Assembly: GCF_011075055.1 (NCBI RefSeq)
Contig: NC_058153.1
Location: 12,276,001-12,340,000, forward strand
DNA length: 64,000 nucleotides
Source: Mangifera indica
Taxonomy: Eukaryota > Streptophyta > Magnoliopsida > Sapindales > Anacardiaceae
Reading direction: 5' to 3'
Shown here: piece by piece, positions 26,146 through 40,000 of the stretch
Position numbering within the stretch: position 1 is the first letter of the stretch
How the letters are laid out: every line of letters begins with the position of its first letter
Translations under genes and position numbers: made by a program
The notes under the pieces: model-generated
What the model was told of the DNA's origin: nothing
The model's database searches: none
Seen by the model: the letters and a program-made list of their open reading frames with translations, nothing else

Positions 26146-26325
26146 AAACACAGAATTGATGTAGAAATATGCATGCCTATATAGTTTTCATTGTGTTCAT
26201 GAAAGTTAAAAGCAGGAAAGAACTGAGCAGAAGAGAAAGCCACTCCCAAGAATTTTGATGCTTGCCACTCTGCAAGTATGCCGCTAAAGGCTCTGTATAT
26301 GTCAGACACTGCAACACTGAATTGA
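26146..26325 (-). other. Exon-like segment, minus strand, unrecognised
   Basis: A 73-codon minus-strand frame (26,112-26,333) contains [20 protein letters not shown] and is preceded by acceptor-like TTCAG and followed by donor-like GGTAAAC near 26,146. Another frame is also open over most of it, so the true phase is uncertain. No family recognised; possibly the middle of the gene that ends at 25,718. Confidence 0.25.
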
Positions 26326-26865
26326 GAAAACAAGTATTTCCAAGATTTTCAAGCCATACATAGTATTATAGATAAATTTCAAAGTTCAACACAAAACCAA
26401 GCTAAATACAACTAAAACCTAAAACAAGCCATACATTTGCCATTGAAAATTTGGCACCAGTCTTTGAGCTGAAATCACCAACTAATAACAGATATCATCT
26501 ACGATCTGAATTTCATTATCACTTTCATCGCTCATTCGTAAAGACATTATGCACTACCAAAATCATTACTTCCAGTAACTATACTGCAATTTTACTCCCG
26601 GCAACATAGCAATTCCCCTCAAGTGAAGCCGTTAAACTAACAAATACACATGAACAGATACAAAAGGCTCATTCAAAAATAAATTAATAATAAATAAAAA
26701 CCAATGTTATGTTTATGGAGGACTAAAACCATAATGTTATTTACTGTTATCATACGGGGACTTCACTCTTAGTAACATGCCAATTCATCTTCAATAAAAA
26801 CTCATAAAAACCCATAAAAAGCCAAAAAAAAAAAAAAAAAATCTTAACAAAGTAAGCGCACTCAC

Positions 26866-27000
26866 AATTCTCCGAAAAATCATCCAAAAACTTAGCTCAG
26901 GATCCAACCCACAATCCCAAAACTCCGAACCATCACCACTCGGACCCTTCCTTGACCCGTCCCAGCTTTCTTTTGCTCCGACCCACTTGGATTCAGCGTC
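26866..27000 (-). other. Exon-like segment, minus strand, with canonical donor
   Basis: G+C-rich for this region. A minus-strand frame reading WVGAKESWDGSRKGPSGDGS and then a hydrophobic stretch (LSFWMIFRRI) runs into a canonical donor GTGAGT near 26,866. This frame has no ATG: a stop lies just upstream, and the ATG at about 27,018 opens a different, short frame. It could be a first exon with a frameshift, a 5' leader, or a relic. The opposite strand is also open here. Confidence 0.25.
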
Positions 27001-27619
27001 TCCAAGTTAAAATCCCCATTTTCTGTGGGGATTTTATGTGACTATGTGGAAGTAGGAGTATTAAACCCTACTCTGTAACTGTAGGGGGTAACATGTGAGT
27101 TTTGTCTTGTTTTTGACTACTTGATTGAGAGATGTTCTCAATAATTTTCGAGTCCACCAGATCCGAAGATGGCTTGGACACCATATAATAATTTATGAGA
27201 ATCAATTTCAAGGTTGATTCTAAAGGAACTTTCCCAGTATGAAATCTTGAAAGAGTACAATATCTTTCGAAAGCTTACTATCTTTAGTTTGCCCTTCGAA
27301 TATCAAACAAATTTATTTATCATAAGGTCATTTAAAATATGTTTTCTAATTAATACTTCGTAGCTACACTCACATAAAAGGGAACATCCCAAATGGGACA
27401 CTAGCAGCTAATAATTTCTCTCAGCTCCTCAACAGATCTCTGATGAATCATCGGTTTTCAAAAATCTAATTTGTTTCTCTCTCAACAAACAAACACGCCC
27501 TTACATAACAAACTCACCAGAATTTCATTTTTTCTCTTCTTTCTAATTTTGCTTCTGCTTCAGCGTGTCGAAACTAAAGGCGCTTCCTCGCCAGGTGCCT
27601 TGTTTGAACAATTTATGGA

Positions 27620-30600
27620 GCTTTGAGAGGTTACGAGCTGTGAGATGGCGTTGCTTCGACGGCTCTTCTACCGGAAACCTCCTGATGGTCTGCTAGAGAT
27701 CTCTGAGCGAATTTACGGTTTGTTCTTTTTCTTCATTTCATTTTTTTAAAATTTTTATTTGATTATTTGTGCTGCGTTTGGTGAATGCGGCTTTATTGAC
27801 TTTGTGAAATTAAGGAAACAGTCTTCGGTTTTCATTTGAATATCATTCACTACTAATTTTATCGCATTACGTTCTGTTTGAATTAGCATTATTGTTTTAT
27901 AAAGAAGAAATTAATCTGATGTTAGAGTTGCTGAATTGGATGTTGGGCATTATGTGCTGGCAAATGAAGACTTTGCGGTGATTTATAATGGTTAAAAAGT
28001 TTTTTTTTCTTTTATTTGCAATTGTTGAACATAGTCTAATTTCGATTTTCGAATTTCGGTTTTTGAAATTGGTGGAGAAAGGAGATTAAAGAACTCCAAT
28101 TAGTTGAATTTACTTGAAGTGATTGGATTTGTGAATTCTATTTAATTTCCTATAAATAAAGAAAAAAAAGCATGTTCTTTCGGGATTATTTTAAGAAACA
28201 CAGTTTTGAATAGTGAATTGAAAAAAAAAATGTGTAAAATGTGGCTGGAACAGTTTTCTGATCATACAATAAGATACTGAGAATGACAAAAGTTAGTGAA
28301 TGCATGGAAATGTAACTTTGTCGAATTTCAGTATGTATTGCTGTGATATTGATACACCTACAATGAGATTTCAAGTAATCAGATTAATTCAATTAAAACT
28401 TGCAGAACTTAAAAGACATAATAGTCAATATCAGTTGGTTATAGTTAAAAAGAAATCACATGGGTGGTCAAAATGTTGTGTTCCTTGTACATGCAAAATG
28501 AAGGGAATGTAGTTTATGAACTTTCAGTTTTGAGAGAGAAAAAAGTATTTATATTGTCGGTAGAAGTTGTGATTTTAATTGGAGCTGGTCAGATTAGGCT
28601 TTGCCATCCTTTTTATCCCTTTTTTTTTTAATTCATTCATGAGTTCTAGTCTACTTACGTATCTTGCTGATTAATCTTCTTTGATATTGTATAATAGTCT
28701 GTTATAATGAAAGAATAATAATAACTTTTATGTGTACTAAAAAAAAAAAAACTAAATTAAGAGATAATTGCCAACATGATTTCTTTCATTTGAAACTTGC
28801 AAATGAAATGTACATTGGAAATTAATGAGTTATCATTTTGTGCAAATTTAGTTTTCAAAAGCTGCTTTACTGGTAATGCCTGGGAAGAAGAAAATTACAA
28901 AGGGTATGTAGCAGGAATAGTTGATCAACTATGAGAACACTTTCCAGATGCTCAGTTCCTAATGCTCAATTTCTGTGAAGAAAAGACCAAAAGTCTTATA
29001 GCCGAGGTCTTTGCTGAGTGTGATATAACCATAATGGACTACCCTCAGCATTATGAGGGGTGGCCATTGCTCACACTGGAGGTCATCCACCATTTTCTGA
29101 GATCTACCAAAAGTTGGCTCTCACTTGGGCAGCAAAATGTGCTGATGATGCATTGTGAGTGCGGTGGTTGGCCAGTTTTGGCTTTCATGCTGGTTGCACT
29201 CTTGATTTATAGCAGTACCATGGAAGAAGACTTTAGACATGATTTATAAACAGGCTCCTCGTGAGCTTTTGCATATGCTTTCTGCAGTGAATCCAATTCC
29301 TTCTCAACTGAGGTATCGTACATCTCATGGAGGAGTATAGACTCAGAATGACCTCCTTTGGATAGAGCTCTCACCCTGGATTGCATCATTCCCGGATTTA
29401 TTCCTAATTTTGATGGAGAGGGTGGTTGCAGTCCAATATTTTGAATATCTGGATGGGATCCTTTTCATGTTGATGATCGAAGTACCAAAGTCTTATATGC
29501 AATAATGAAAGGAAGCAAAACTCCCCGGGCTTGTAAGCGGGTAACTCTATACACCCTTCTTTTTATAAATTCAAGTTTTGTTTCCTTGAAGAGTTCTCAT
29601 CTCATTAGACTATGAAAATGATTTTGTCTTGACCCATATTACTCATTCTTAGTTTAAGGTCATGTGTGTAAAGAGCATTATAAACACGAATGGTTAGGAA
29701 AAGATATAGATAAATAATTAGAATCTGGACATTAAATGACCCTCAAAGCACCAAACTTTTAAACTGCCTCAGGGAGGTGAGTTTAAAATGTGAGGATTCT
29801 AAAGAATCTAAATATATAAGCATTCAGCCAGTTGTAGGGTGTCTTTTAGGGAGCATAAGTGCATAGTCATTTCTAGTTATTCTTATTCAGACTGGACTTC
29901 TCATGAACAATTTACAGGCTATATCGAAGGAACTATTTTCCTAAAATGGCCACTGAAAGCATCCAGCCTTACCTTTTCTATTCGACTGTGAAATAGGATT
30001 ATCTTGTGGGTTAGTTTAGTTTTGGAAATCTCTTCTGTTTTCGTCTTGATTTCATGTTGATGGTTTACCTAAACCTGCTTTTGTTTATGCATGCCGCTTG
30101 GTGACCAGGTTAGGTCTCTAAAATTTGCGGGGACATTTTACTTTTTATGATTTTTTTTGCAATAATATATTTTTTTGGTTAAGGACAAACTTTTTTTTTT
30201 GTCTCCATATTATATTTTTGTCATTATTATTGTTATTATTATTATTTTATAAATTGCTCCTACTATTTGACCCAACCATGAATATTGTGGGATGCTAAAG
30301 AATTATTCCCAAAAGGATTCAGAGCAGAGGTACATATTTTAGCCACATTTGTTTGTCACAGCTATTGACTGGTGCTTTTGTTCTAGTGTAAGTGTACTTT
30401 TTGTGTGAAGATTCATTTCTCAGACATGGATGATGCTGCTTCAATTGTCAACCTTGATGTTTCTTGCTTTGAAGAGGAGGGCCTTCCAGTTGAAGCATTT
30501 TCTAGAGTTCATGAAATCTTTAGCCATGTACATTGGTTAGATCACACGAAAGATTTTGCATAGAATGTGCTTCAACGCTTAACTGCATCAAATAGTCTCC

Positions 30601-33552
30601 AAGAAAAGTTAGACACTGATTCAAGCACAGTTTTGGGAGATAGCTCTGTACTTGAAGATAAAAAGAAGCACACAATTGCAGAGTATAACACTGAGAGCTC
30701 AGTATTCTTGTATCCAATGTCCCATTTTGTGTCCTCACTACTAATATCTTCGATTTACAAATGAGAATAAAGAGGAAGAACCCAAGATTTTGGGAATTCC
30801 ATTCAACCACCTGGTCAATATGATTTCTTCCAATAGACACCAAAATCTTTTTTGCAAGATTCATCAACAATGGTGTCAAGACATCATGATGGATCCCAGG
30901 TTTCTAAAAGTAAACCTTTGAAGTATGATGATGAAGTAAAGGTCACTCATGAGATGATAACATTTGTTAGTGTCCTAGACACAACACCAGCTCAAGAACT
31001 GATTGTCCCATTTAGACCTCAAACTGTGGATGTCAACAGTGTTTCTTCACCACCAACTCCTCTACCTCTTATTCCAATTCAACCTTCTTCAACTTCTAGT
31101 GCCTTGAAAGCTTTTCCTCTATCACCACCACAACCACCTTCATTGTATACTACTACTTCCCCTTCATCTGTTGTGAGTGTTTCATCAATCCTTCAAATAC
31201 CTTCATCCCCAACACCACCTCCTCCTCCTCTAACACCACCTCTAAAAACTACATTCTCTGGTAGGACTCCAAAAACTTTAATTTCTACTTCTTCCCCTCT
31301 AGCCCCTGCAGTTGCTTCATCATTGACTACCTCATCTACACCTCTTCCCACTGTAGCTTTAAAGGAGAAATCATAAATTGGAGCTAGACCTCCTTCACCC
31401 CCACCCCCTCCTCCTGTGCCACCTGTGAGGGAGAAATTTGACATCGAAACTGGAACTGCTTCACCCTTACCTCTTCCTCTCATGCCACCTTTGAATGAAA
31501 AATCAAACATTAGAATAGTAACACCTCCAACCCCAGCCCCATCAACTCTTCCTATGCTGCCATTGAAGGAAAATTTAAACATTGGTGCTAGAACTGCTCC
31601 ACCCTCACCCTTACCCACACCACCTCCTCCCATGCTACCAATGAAGGATAAATCAGACACTGAAGTTGGAACCCCCCTCCTCCTCCTCTTCTTGTGTTGC
31701 TTTTAAAGGAGAACTCTGCCATTAGAGTTGGACATCCTCCACCCCAACCCCCACCTCCTCTTTAATGCTCCAGACAGGCTGCTAATTCCACAGTTTCAAA
31801 TCCAGTTCCTCTACCACCCCCACCTGCTCCTATTTTGTCCTCAAATTCTCCTCCAGTCCCTTCTGCTCCTCTTCCTCCACCCATTCCTTTTGGTAAAGGG
31901 GCATCAAAGGCTCATCTTGCTTCCTATACTTCAGTTCCTCCACCACTTTCGATTTCTCTTGCTAGTTCAAAGGGTTGATTGTCACGTACAACAAATGAAG
32001 AAATTGAAACTTTTGCATTGGTTGAAGTTAACAAGAGCTGTTTTTGGAAGTATATGGGCTGAAGCAATAAACTCTGGTGAAACTTCCAAGTGTGTGCTAT
32101 TTGCTAAAGAAAACTTTTCTTATTTGATGAACTAAACTATTACTATACCTAAAATCTTATGAAATAACATTTGCTTACCTCTTGATCTAAGGCTTCAAAG
32201 ATTGACATGTCAGAACTTGAGAATCTTTTCTTAGCTGCAGTTGCAAATCCAAATCATGGAAAACCAAGTACCCATAGTGCACAAGGTCCTAAATCAGATA
32301 AAGTGCAACTGGTAATTATTTTTAAACCTCTACTTATATATGATGCATAATGAAGTTTGTTTCATTTTTTGGAAATTGTCTGCTTTAATATTCAAACTTT
32401 TGCCTTGAAATATTTGTTGTCAGGATATTTTCTTAGAGATCATCTAAAGCAAACTTTTTTTAACATCATGTTCAAGGCATCTTAGTGTATGGATTCTCTT
32501 TCATACATTGTGTTGAGCAGTTTTAGCTCAAGAATAATGATTTTTCATAAAATTAGATTGCCTAAATTTTCTAATTACAAAAAAAGTCATAATATTATAG
32601 ATTTCATTATTTGGGTGATCATGCAACTATTAAGGAAAGCAAGTCATCTCTTATATCCTAGGACACGAATTGCTATTTTATTGGCTTCCCTTTTATATCT
32701 TGTTCTCTAAAAACTTGATTCTAAATGAACTTGAATTTGTGTTTAATTTTTCTCTTCTTGCATAATGTTGTCATTTCTTGTAGATTGATCTTCGGCGAGC
32801 AAATAATTGTGAAATCATGCTCTCAAAAGTCAGAGTGCCATTGAATGACTTGATGGTAAGATGATTCATAGTGCTTATCACCTATTACCATGTGGTTTAC
32901 TGAAAATATTGTAATAAATTTCCACTACACTGCAACTTCAATATAGTCATAGCCCAATTTAACTAGCCCTTTTCTAAGACCGTGACACTTAACTATAAAC
33001 AGCCATGTTTTCAATAGGCTATCCTTGTACATGAATATCTTGTCAGAGTTTAAACACTACCATTGGGCTTTTACCTATAAGTTTAACCTTTTCATGTAAA
33101 GTTGTTATTTGCATTGTTTTTTAGCCAAGTTAAACAAGTGTGGCACAGAGGAAGGGGCATGTCAAAGCTTACATACTTCTGTTAGACATTTTACTTATCA
33201 GCTTAAGCTTTTTAGGTAAATGTTTCCTTACTTTAATTATGGAATATCTATTTCTTCATGTCCTTCTAGTAAAAACATGTTTTTCACCCTTTCCTTTTTA
33301 GCTATTTCAAATAGAGTTGTTCTATTTAGGGGCAATACCAAATCCAGATGGATTGGATGGTTAAATTAAGTTCCCTGCAAACCAAATTGCTTTGGTTTAG
33401 AAAATTGGAAACCAAGGTCTAGTTGATATGGTTGTCTGATGGTTATAATCTTAACCACATATTCCTGTGTCACCATCCTTGACCCATAAAAGACAAAGGA
33501 AAGAAAAAAAAATCACTCTAGCGTGTCATCTTCTCAATATAAAACATAATCT
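27620..33552 (+). pseudogene. Class II formin pseudogene, copy A (PTEN-like, FH1, partial FH2)
   Basis: Remnant of a plant class II formin, an actin-nucleating protein with a PTEN-like domain, proline-rich FH1 and FH2. Exon 1 (27645-27717) starts MALLRRLFYRKPPDGLLEIS and ends at a phase-1 donor. Exon 2 (28852-29540) encodes the PTEN-like domain, with MHCECGGWP in place of the usual HCERGGWP. Further pieces: WDAKELFPKGFRAE near 30,300; MDDAASIVNLDVSCFEEE from 30,425; FH1 about 31,030-31,960; FH2 start (LLHWLKLTRA) near 32,010; MSELENLFLAAVANP near 32,208; and IDLRRANNCEIMLSKV at 32,784-32,852. Later FH2 exons are absent. Lesions include TGA at 28,932, TAG near 30,561, TAA at 31,374, TAA at 31,763, TGA at 31,976 and several frameshifts. 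Introns remain, so the copy was made at DNA level. Upstream pyrimidine-rich leader sequence (27,470-27,640) suggests this copy keeps the native 5' flank. Confidence 0.85.
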
Positions 33553-34034
33553 GTTAGAGCTCGGGTCTACGTGAAGAAGAAGAGAAGTGGAAGAAGGATG
33601 AAACCGATGGTGCAAACGGTAAAGCTGACAGAGGGCACCAGTGATAACAATAGCAGATAACAAGTTATGGGAACGGAAGGCAGCAACCCAAAAGCTGTTG
33701 GTGAGAATGCTAATAACAATATTAGTTTGCAGCACAGGGGAGCTCCAGATGGCAGCCTTCCAGTGGTGGAAAGGACAACAGACATGCAGCAAAAGTTTAG
33801 AGATATGTTGGGAAAAATAGAGACTGTGATAACATTGGATGCTGAGCTGGCAACAGAGGATTGGGTGTGCGACAGTAAGGAAACCAGAAATAGGGAGCTG
33901 GGAAAGATGGAAGGCAGTTTTGGAGAAAAGAAAGAAAGGGAGTAGAGGAGAGTCCCAGCCTCTCGAAAGCTGGTGGGGAGTTGGGTTTTGTTGGTTTATT
34001 GCTTTAAGGGATTGTATTAGTTTGTTTGAATATT
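33553..34034. other. Unrelated 482-bp segment at the formin duplication junction
   Basis: Lies between the end of copy A and the start of copy B and has no counterpart after copy B. It is richer in G and C than its surroundings and open in several frames, on the plus strand (for example QQKFRDMLGKIETVITLDAE near 33,790) and on the minus strand (182 codons). No family is recognised. It could be a fragment of a retrotransposon or filler DNA captured when the duplication formed. Confidence 0.5.
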
Positions 34035-37000
34035 GCTTTGAGAGGTTACGAGCCGTGAAATGGCGTTGCTTCAACGACTCTTCTACCGAAAACCTCCTGA
34101 TGGACTGCTAGAGATCTCCGAACGAATTTACGGTTTGTTCTTTTTCTTCATTTCTTTTTTTTTTTTTTTGAATTTTTATTTGATTATTTGTGCTGGGTTT
34201 GGTGAATGCGGCTTTATTGACTTTGTGAAATTAAGGAAACAGTGTTCGGTTTTCATTTGAATATCATTCAATAGTAATTTCATTGCATTACGTTCTTATG
34301 AATTGGCATTATTGTTTTATAAAGAAGAAATTAATCTGATGTTAGAGTTGTTGAATTGGATGTTGAATATCATGTGCTGGCAAATGAAGACTTTGTGGTG
34401 ATTTGTAATGGATAAAAAGTTTTTGGTCTTTTATTTGCAATTGGTTGATCATAGTCTAATTTCGGTTTTTGAAATTAGTGGAGAAGGGAGATTAAAGAAG
34501 TCCAATTAGTTGAATTTACTTGAAGTGATTGGATTTGTGAATTCTATTTAATTTCGTAGAAATAAAGAAACAAAGCATGTTCTTTTGGGATTATTTTAAG
34601 AAACAGAATTTTGAATAGTTAATTGAAAAAAAAATGTGTAAAATGTGGCTGGAACAGAGAACAGTTTTCTGATCATAGAATAAGATACTGAGAATGACAA
34701 AAGTTATTGAATGCATGGAAATGTAACTTTGTCGAATTTCAGTATGTGTTGCTATGATATTGATTCACCTAGAAAGAGATTTCAAGCGATTAGATTAATA
34801 CAATTAAAACTTCCAGAACTTAAAAGACATAATAGTCAATATCAGTTGGTTATTGTTAAAAAGAAATCACATGGGTGGTCGAAATGTTGTGTTCCTTGTA
34901 CATGCAAAATGAAGGGAATGTAGTTTATGAAATTTCAGTTTTGAGAGAGAGAAAAAAGTATCTATAATGTTAGTAGAAGTTGTGATTTCATTTGGAGCTG
35001 GTCAGATTAGGCTTTGTCATCCTTTTTATCTGATTTTTTTTAATTCATTCAAGAATTTCTAGTCTACTTACGTATCTTGCTGATTAATCTTCTTTGATAT
35101 TGTATAATAGTCTGTTATAATGAAAGAATAATAATAACTTTTATGTGTACTTTAAAAAAAAAAAAAACTAAATTAAGAGATAATTGCCAACATGATTTCT
35201 TTCATTTGAAACTTGAAAATGAAATGTACATTGGTGATTAATGAGTTATCATTTTGTGCAAATTTAGTTATCAACAGCTGCTTTACTGATAATGCCCAGG
35301 AAGAAGAAAATTACAAAGGGTATGAAGCAGGAATAGTTGATCAACTATGAGAACACTTTCCAGATGCTCAGTTCTTAATGTTCAATTTCCATGAAGAAAA
35401 GACCAAAAGTCTTATCGCTGAGGTCTTTGCTGACTGTGATATAACAATAATGGACTACTCCCAGCATTATGAGGGTTGGCCATTGTTCACACTGGAGATC
35501 ATCCACCATTTTCTGAGATCTACCAAAAGTTTGCTCTCACTTGGGAGGCAAAATGTGTTGATAATGCATTGTGAGCACAGTGGTTGGCCAGTTTTGGCTT
35601 TCACGCTGGCTGCACTCTTGATTTATAGGAAGCAGTACTGTGGAGAACAAAGACTTTAGACATGATTTATAAACAAGCTCCTCGTAAGCTTTTGCATATG
35701 CTCTCAGCAGTGAATCCAATTCCTTCTTAACTGAGGTATTTGCAGTACATCTCATGGAGGAGTATAGACTCAGAGTGGTCTCCTTTGGATAGAGCTCTCA
35801 CCTTGGATTGGGTCACTCTCAGATTTATTCCTAATTTTGATGGAGAGGGTGGGTGCAGTCCAATATTTCGAATATATGGACAGGATCCTTTTCATGTTGA
35901 TGATCAAAGTACCAAAGTCTTATATGCAACAATGAAAGGAAGTGAAACTCCCTGGGCTTATAAGCAGGTAACTATATACACCCTTCTTTTTATAAATTCA
36001 AGTTTTGTTTCCTTGAAGAGTTCTCATCTCATTAGACTATGAAAAAGATTTTGTCTTGACCCATGTTACTAATTCTTAGTTTAAGGTCGTGTGTGTAACG
36101 AGCATTATAAACACGCATGGATAGGAAATGATATCGATGAATAATTAGAATCTGGACATTGAATGACCCTCAAAGCACCAAACGTTTAAACTGCCTCAGG
36201 GAGGTGAGTTTAAAATATGAGGATTCTAAAGAATCTAAAGGTATAAGCATTGAGCCAGTTGTAGGATGTCTTTAAAGGGCATAAATGCATAGTCATTTCT
36301 AGTTATTCTTATTCAGATTGGACTTCTCATGAACAATTTGCAGGATTGCATGTAATGATTGTCCTTTAGAGTTTGATTTGTATGCATTACTAGAATAAAT
36401 GAGGTGGAGTTTCAATGTTTGATACTGATGGAAAGACTTTCATGTTTGGATAGGAACATACCCCATATGCTTTTTGTTATTGGGTATACTTCTCATAAAT
36501 CTTACATACCTGCCTTAAAAAAAATCCATAATCATTTATTTATTGTTCTTTCAACTTTTTATTCTTGTCTTTTTGTACATTTTCTCCAACAAAATAATAC
36601 TTCAGATTTGTTGTTAAATTTAATGAGGACCAAGTTGTTAGTATTAATGTAAGAGAAGGTGTGGGTACTTGATATGGCATAGTTATTCATTGAAGTCAAA
36701 ACTGTCTACCATCAAGCAAATGTTTCTACAGGCTATATTGATGGAACTATTCTCCTAAAATGGCCACTGAAAGGATCCAGCCTTACCTTTTCTATTCGAC
36801 TGTGAAATAGGATTGTCTTGTGGGTTAGTTTAGTTTTGGAAATCTCTTCTGTATTAGTCTTGATTTCATGTTGATGGTTTACCTAAGCCTGCTTTTGTTT
36901 ATGCGTGCTGCTTGGTGACCTAAGAGGTGCTAGATAGGTTTATCAAGACCAGTTGTGCACAAGGTTAGGTCTCTAAAATTTGCTGGGACATTTTACTTTT

Positions 37001-40000
37001 TATGATTTTTTTTGCAATAATATATTTTTTTGGTTAAGGACAAACTTTTTTTTTCCTCTCTATATTATATTTTCATCATCATCATCATCATTATTATTAT
37101 TATTATTTTTTAAACTGCTCCTAATATTTGACCCGATCATGAATATTGTGGGATGCTAAGGAATTATTCTTAAAGGGATTCAGAGCAGAGGTACATATCT
37201 TAGCCACATTTGTTTGGCATAACCATTGGTTGGTGCTTTTGTTCTAATGTAAGTGTACTTTTTGTATGAAGATTCTTTTCTTAGACATGGATGATGCTGC
37301 TTCAATTGTCAATCTTGATATTTCTTGCTTTGAAGAGAAGGGCCTTCCAGTTGAAGCATTTTCCCATCACACAAATGATTTTGCATATAATGTGCTCCAA
37401 CGCTTAACTGCATCAAATAGTCTCCAAGAAAAGTCAGACACTGATTCACGCACAGTTTTGTGCGATAGCACTGAGAGCTCAATATCCTTGGATCCAATGT
37501 CTCATTTTGTGTCCTCACCACTAGTATCTTCGATTTACAAATGAGAATAAAGAGGAAGAACCCCAAGATTTTGGGAATTCCATTCAACCACCCGGTCAAT
37601 ATGATTTCTCCCAACAGACACTAGAATCTTTATTGCAAGATTCATCAACAATGGCTTCAAGACATAAAGATGGATCCCAGGTTTCTAAAAGTAAACCTTT
37701 GAAGCATGATGACAAAGTAAAGGTCACTTATGAGATGATAACATTTGTTAGTGTCCCAGACACAACACTAGCTTAAGAACTGACTGTCCCATTTAGACCT
37801 CAAACTGTGGATGTCAACAGTGTTTTTTCACCACCAACTCCTCCACCTCTTATTCCAATTCAACCTTCTTCAACTTCTAGTGCCTTGAAAGCTCTTCCTC
37901 CATCACCACGTCAACCACCTTCAATGTATACTACCATCTCCCCTTCACCTGTTGTGAGTGTTTCATCAACCCTTCCCAAACCTTCATCCCTACCGCCTCC
38001 TCCTCCAACACCACCTCTTAAAACTACACTCTCTAGTAGAACTCCAAAAACTTTAATTTCTACTTCTTCCCCTCTAGCCCTTGCGGTTGATTCATCATTG
38101 ACTACCTCACCTGCACCTCCTCCCACACTAGCTTTGAAGGGGAAATTAGAAATTGGAGTTAGACCTCTTTCACCCTCACGCCCTCCCCCTCCTCCTGTGC
38201 CACCTGTGAGGGAGAAATCTAACATCGGAACTGAAACTGTTTCACCCCCACCTCTTCCTCCCATGCCACCTTTGAATGAAAAATCAAACATTGAAATTGT
38301 GACACCTCCGCCCCAAGTCCTATCACCTCCTCCTATGCCGCCATTGAAGGAAAATTTAAATATTGGTGCTAGAACTTCTCCACCCTCACCGTTACCCACA
38401 CCACCTCCTCCTATGCTACCAATGAAGGATAAATCAGACACTGAAGTTGGAACCCCAGCCCCTCCCCCTCCTCCTCTTCTTGTGCCACCTTTAAAGGAGA
38501 ACTCTGCCATTAGAGTTGGACATACTCCATCCCCGCCCCCACCTTCTCTTTAATGCTCCGGACAGCATACTAATTCCTTGGTTTCAAATCAAATTCCCCC
38601 ACCACCCCCACCTGCTGCCATTTTGTCCTCAGATTCTCCTCCAATCCACTCTGCTCCCCCTCCACCTGTTCCTTTTGGTAAGGGGGCATCAAAGATTTAT
38701 CTTGCTTCCCACACTTCAGTTCCTCCACCACCGCTGATTTCTCCTGCTAGTTCAAGGGGTTGATTGTCACGTACTGTCAATTCAAGGAATTAACAAACGA
38801 AGAAATTGAAACCTTTGCATTGGTTGAAGTTAACAAGAGTTGTTTCTGGAAGTATATGGACTGAAGCAATAAAGTCTGGTGAAACTTCCAAGTGTGTTCT
38901 ATTTGCTAAAGAAAACTTTTCTTATTTGATGAACTAAACTATTACTATACCTAAAATTTTATGACTTAATAGTTGCTTACCTCTTGATCTAAGGCTTAGA
39001 TTGACATGCCAGAACTTGAGAATCTTTTTTCAGCTGCAGTTGCAAATCCAAATTGTGGAAAACAAAGTACCTATAGTGCACGAGGTCCTAAATTAGATAA
39101 AGTGCAACTGGTAATTATTTTTAAACCTCAGCTTATATATGATACATAATTAAGTTTGTTTCTTTTTTTGGAAGTTGTCTGCTTTAATATTCAACTTTTT
39201 GCCTTGAAATATTTGCTGTCAAGATATTTTCTTAGAGATCATCTAAAGCAAACTTTTTTGAACATCATGTTCAAGGCATCTTAGTGTATGAATTCTCTTT
39301 TATATATCATGTTGAGCAGTTTCAGCCCAAGAATAATGATTTTTCATAAAATTAGATTGCATAAATTTTCTAATTACAAAAAAAGTAATAATATTATAGA
39401 TTTCATTATTTGGGTGATCATGCAACTATTAAGGAAAGCAAGTCATCTCTTATATCCTAGGACATGAATTGCTATTTTATTGGCTTTTCTTTTATATCTT
39501 GTTCTCTAAAAATTTAATTCTAAATGAACTTGAATTTGTGGTTAATTTTCCTCTTCTTGAATAATGTTGTTATTTCTTGTAGATTGATCTTCCATAAGCA
39601 AATAAGTGTGAAATCAGCTCTCAAAGGTCAAAGTGCCATTGAATGACTTGATGGTAAGATGATTCATAGTGCTTATCACCTGTTACCATGTGGTTCACTG
39701 AAAATATTATTTTAAATTTCCATCACCTGTTACCATGTGGTTCACTGAAAATATTATAATAAATTTTCACTACACTGCAACTTCAATATAGTCATAGCCC
39801 AATTTAACAAGCCTTATTCCAAGACCATGACGCTTAACTATGAACAACCATGTTTTCAATAGGCTATACTTGTGCATGAATATCCTGTCAGAGTTTAAAC
39901 ACTACCATTGGGCCTTCACCTATAAGTTTAATCTTTTTATGTCTGTTATTTGCATTATATTAGAGCCAAGTTAACCAAGTGTGGCACACAGGAAGGGGCA

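Noticed and set aside
28300..28512. 70-codon frame starting MHGNVTLSNF, also at 34,711-34,923
   Set aside because: Lies inside formin intron 1 in both copies. The true exon 2 starts later, at 28,852 and 35,268, in the phase required by exon 1. Conservation between copies only reflects the recent duplication.
33526..34074. 182-codon minus-strand frame at the formin junction
   Set aside because: It runs across the junction into both formin copies and has no recognisable domain; plus-strand frames are open over the same bases. Kept only as part of the junction segment.
37911..38510. 199-codon glycine-rich frame on the minus strand (and a 155-codon one at 31,193-31,660)
   Set aside because: Antisense shadows of the proline-rich FH1 segments of the formin pseudogenes: CCT/CCA codons read backwards as Gly.
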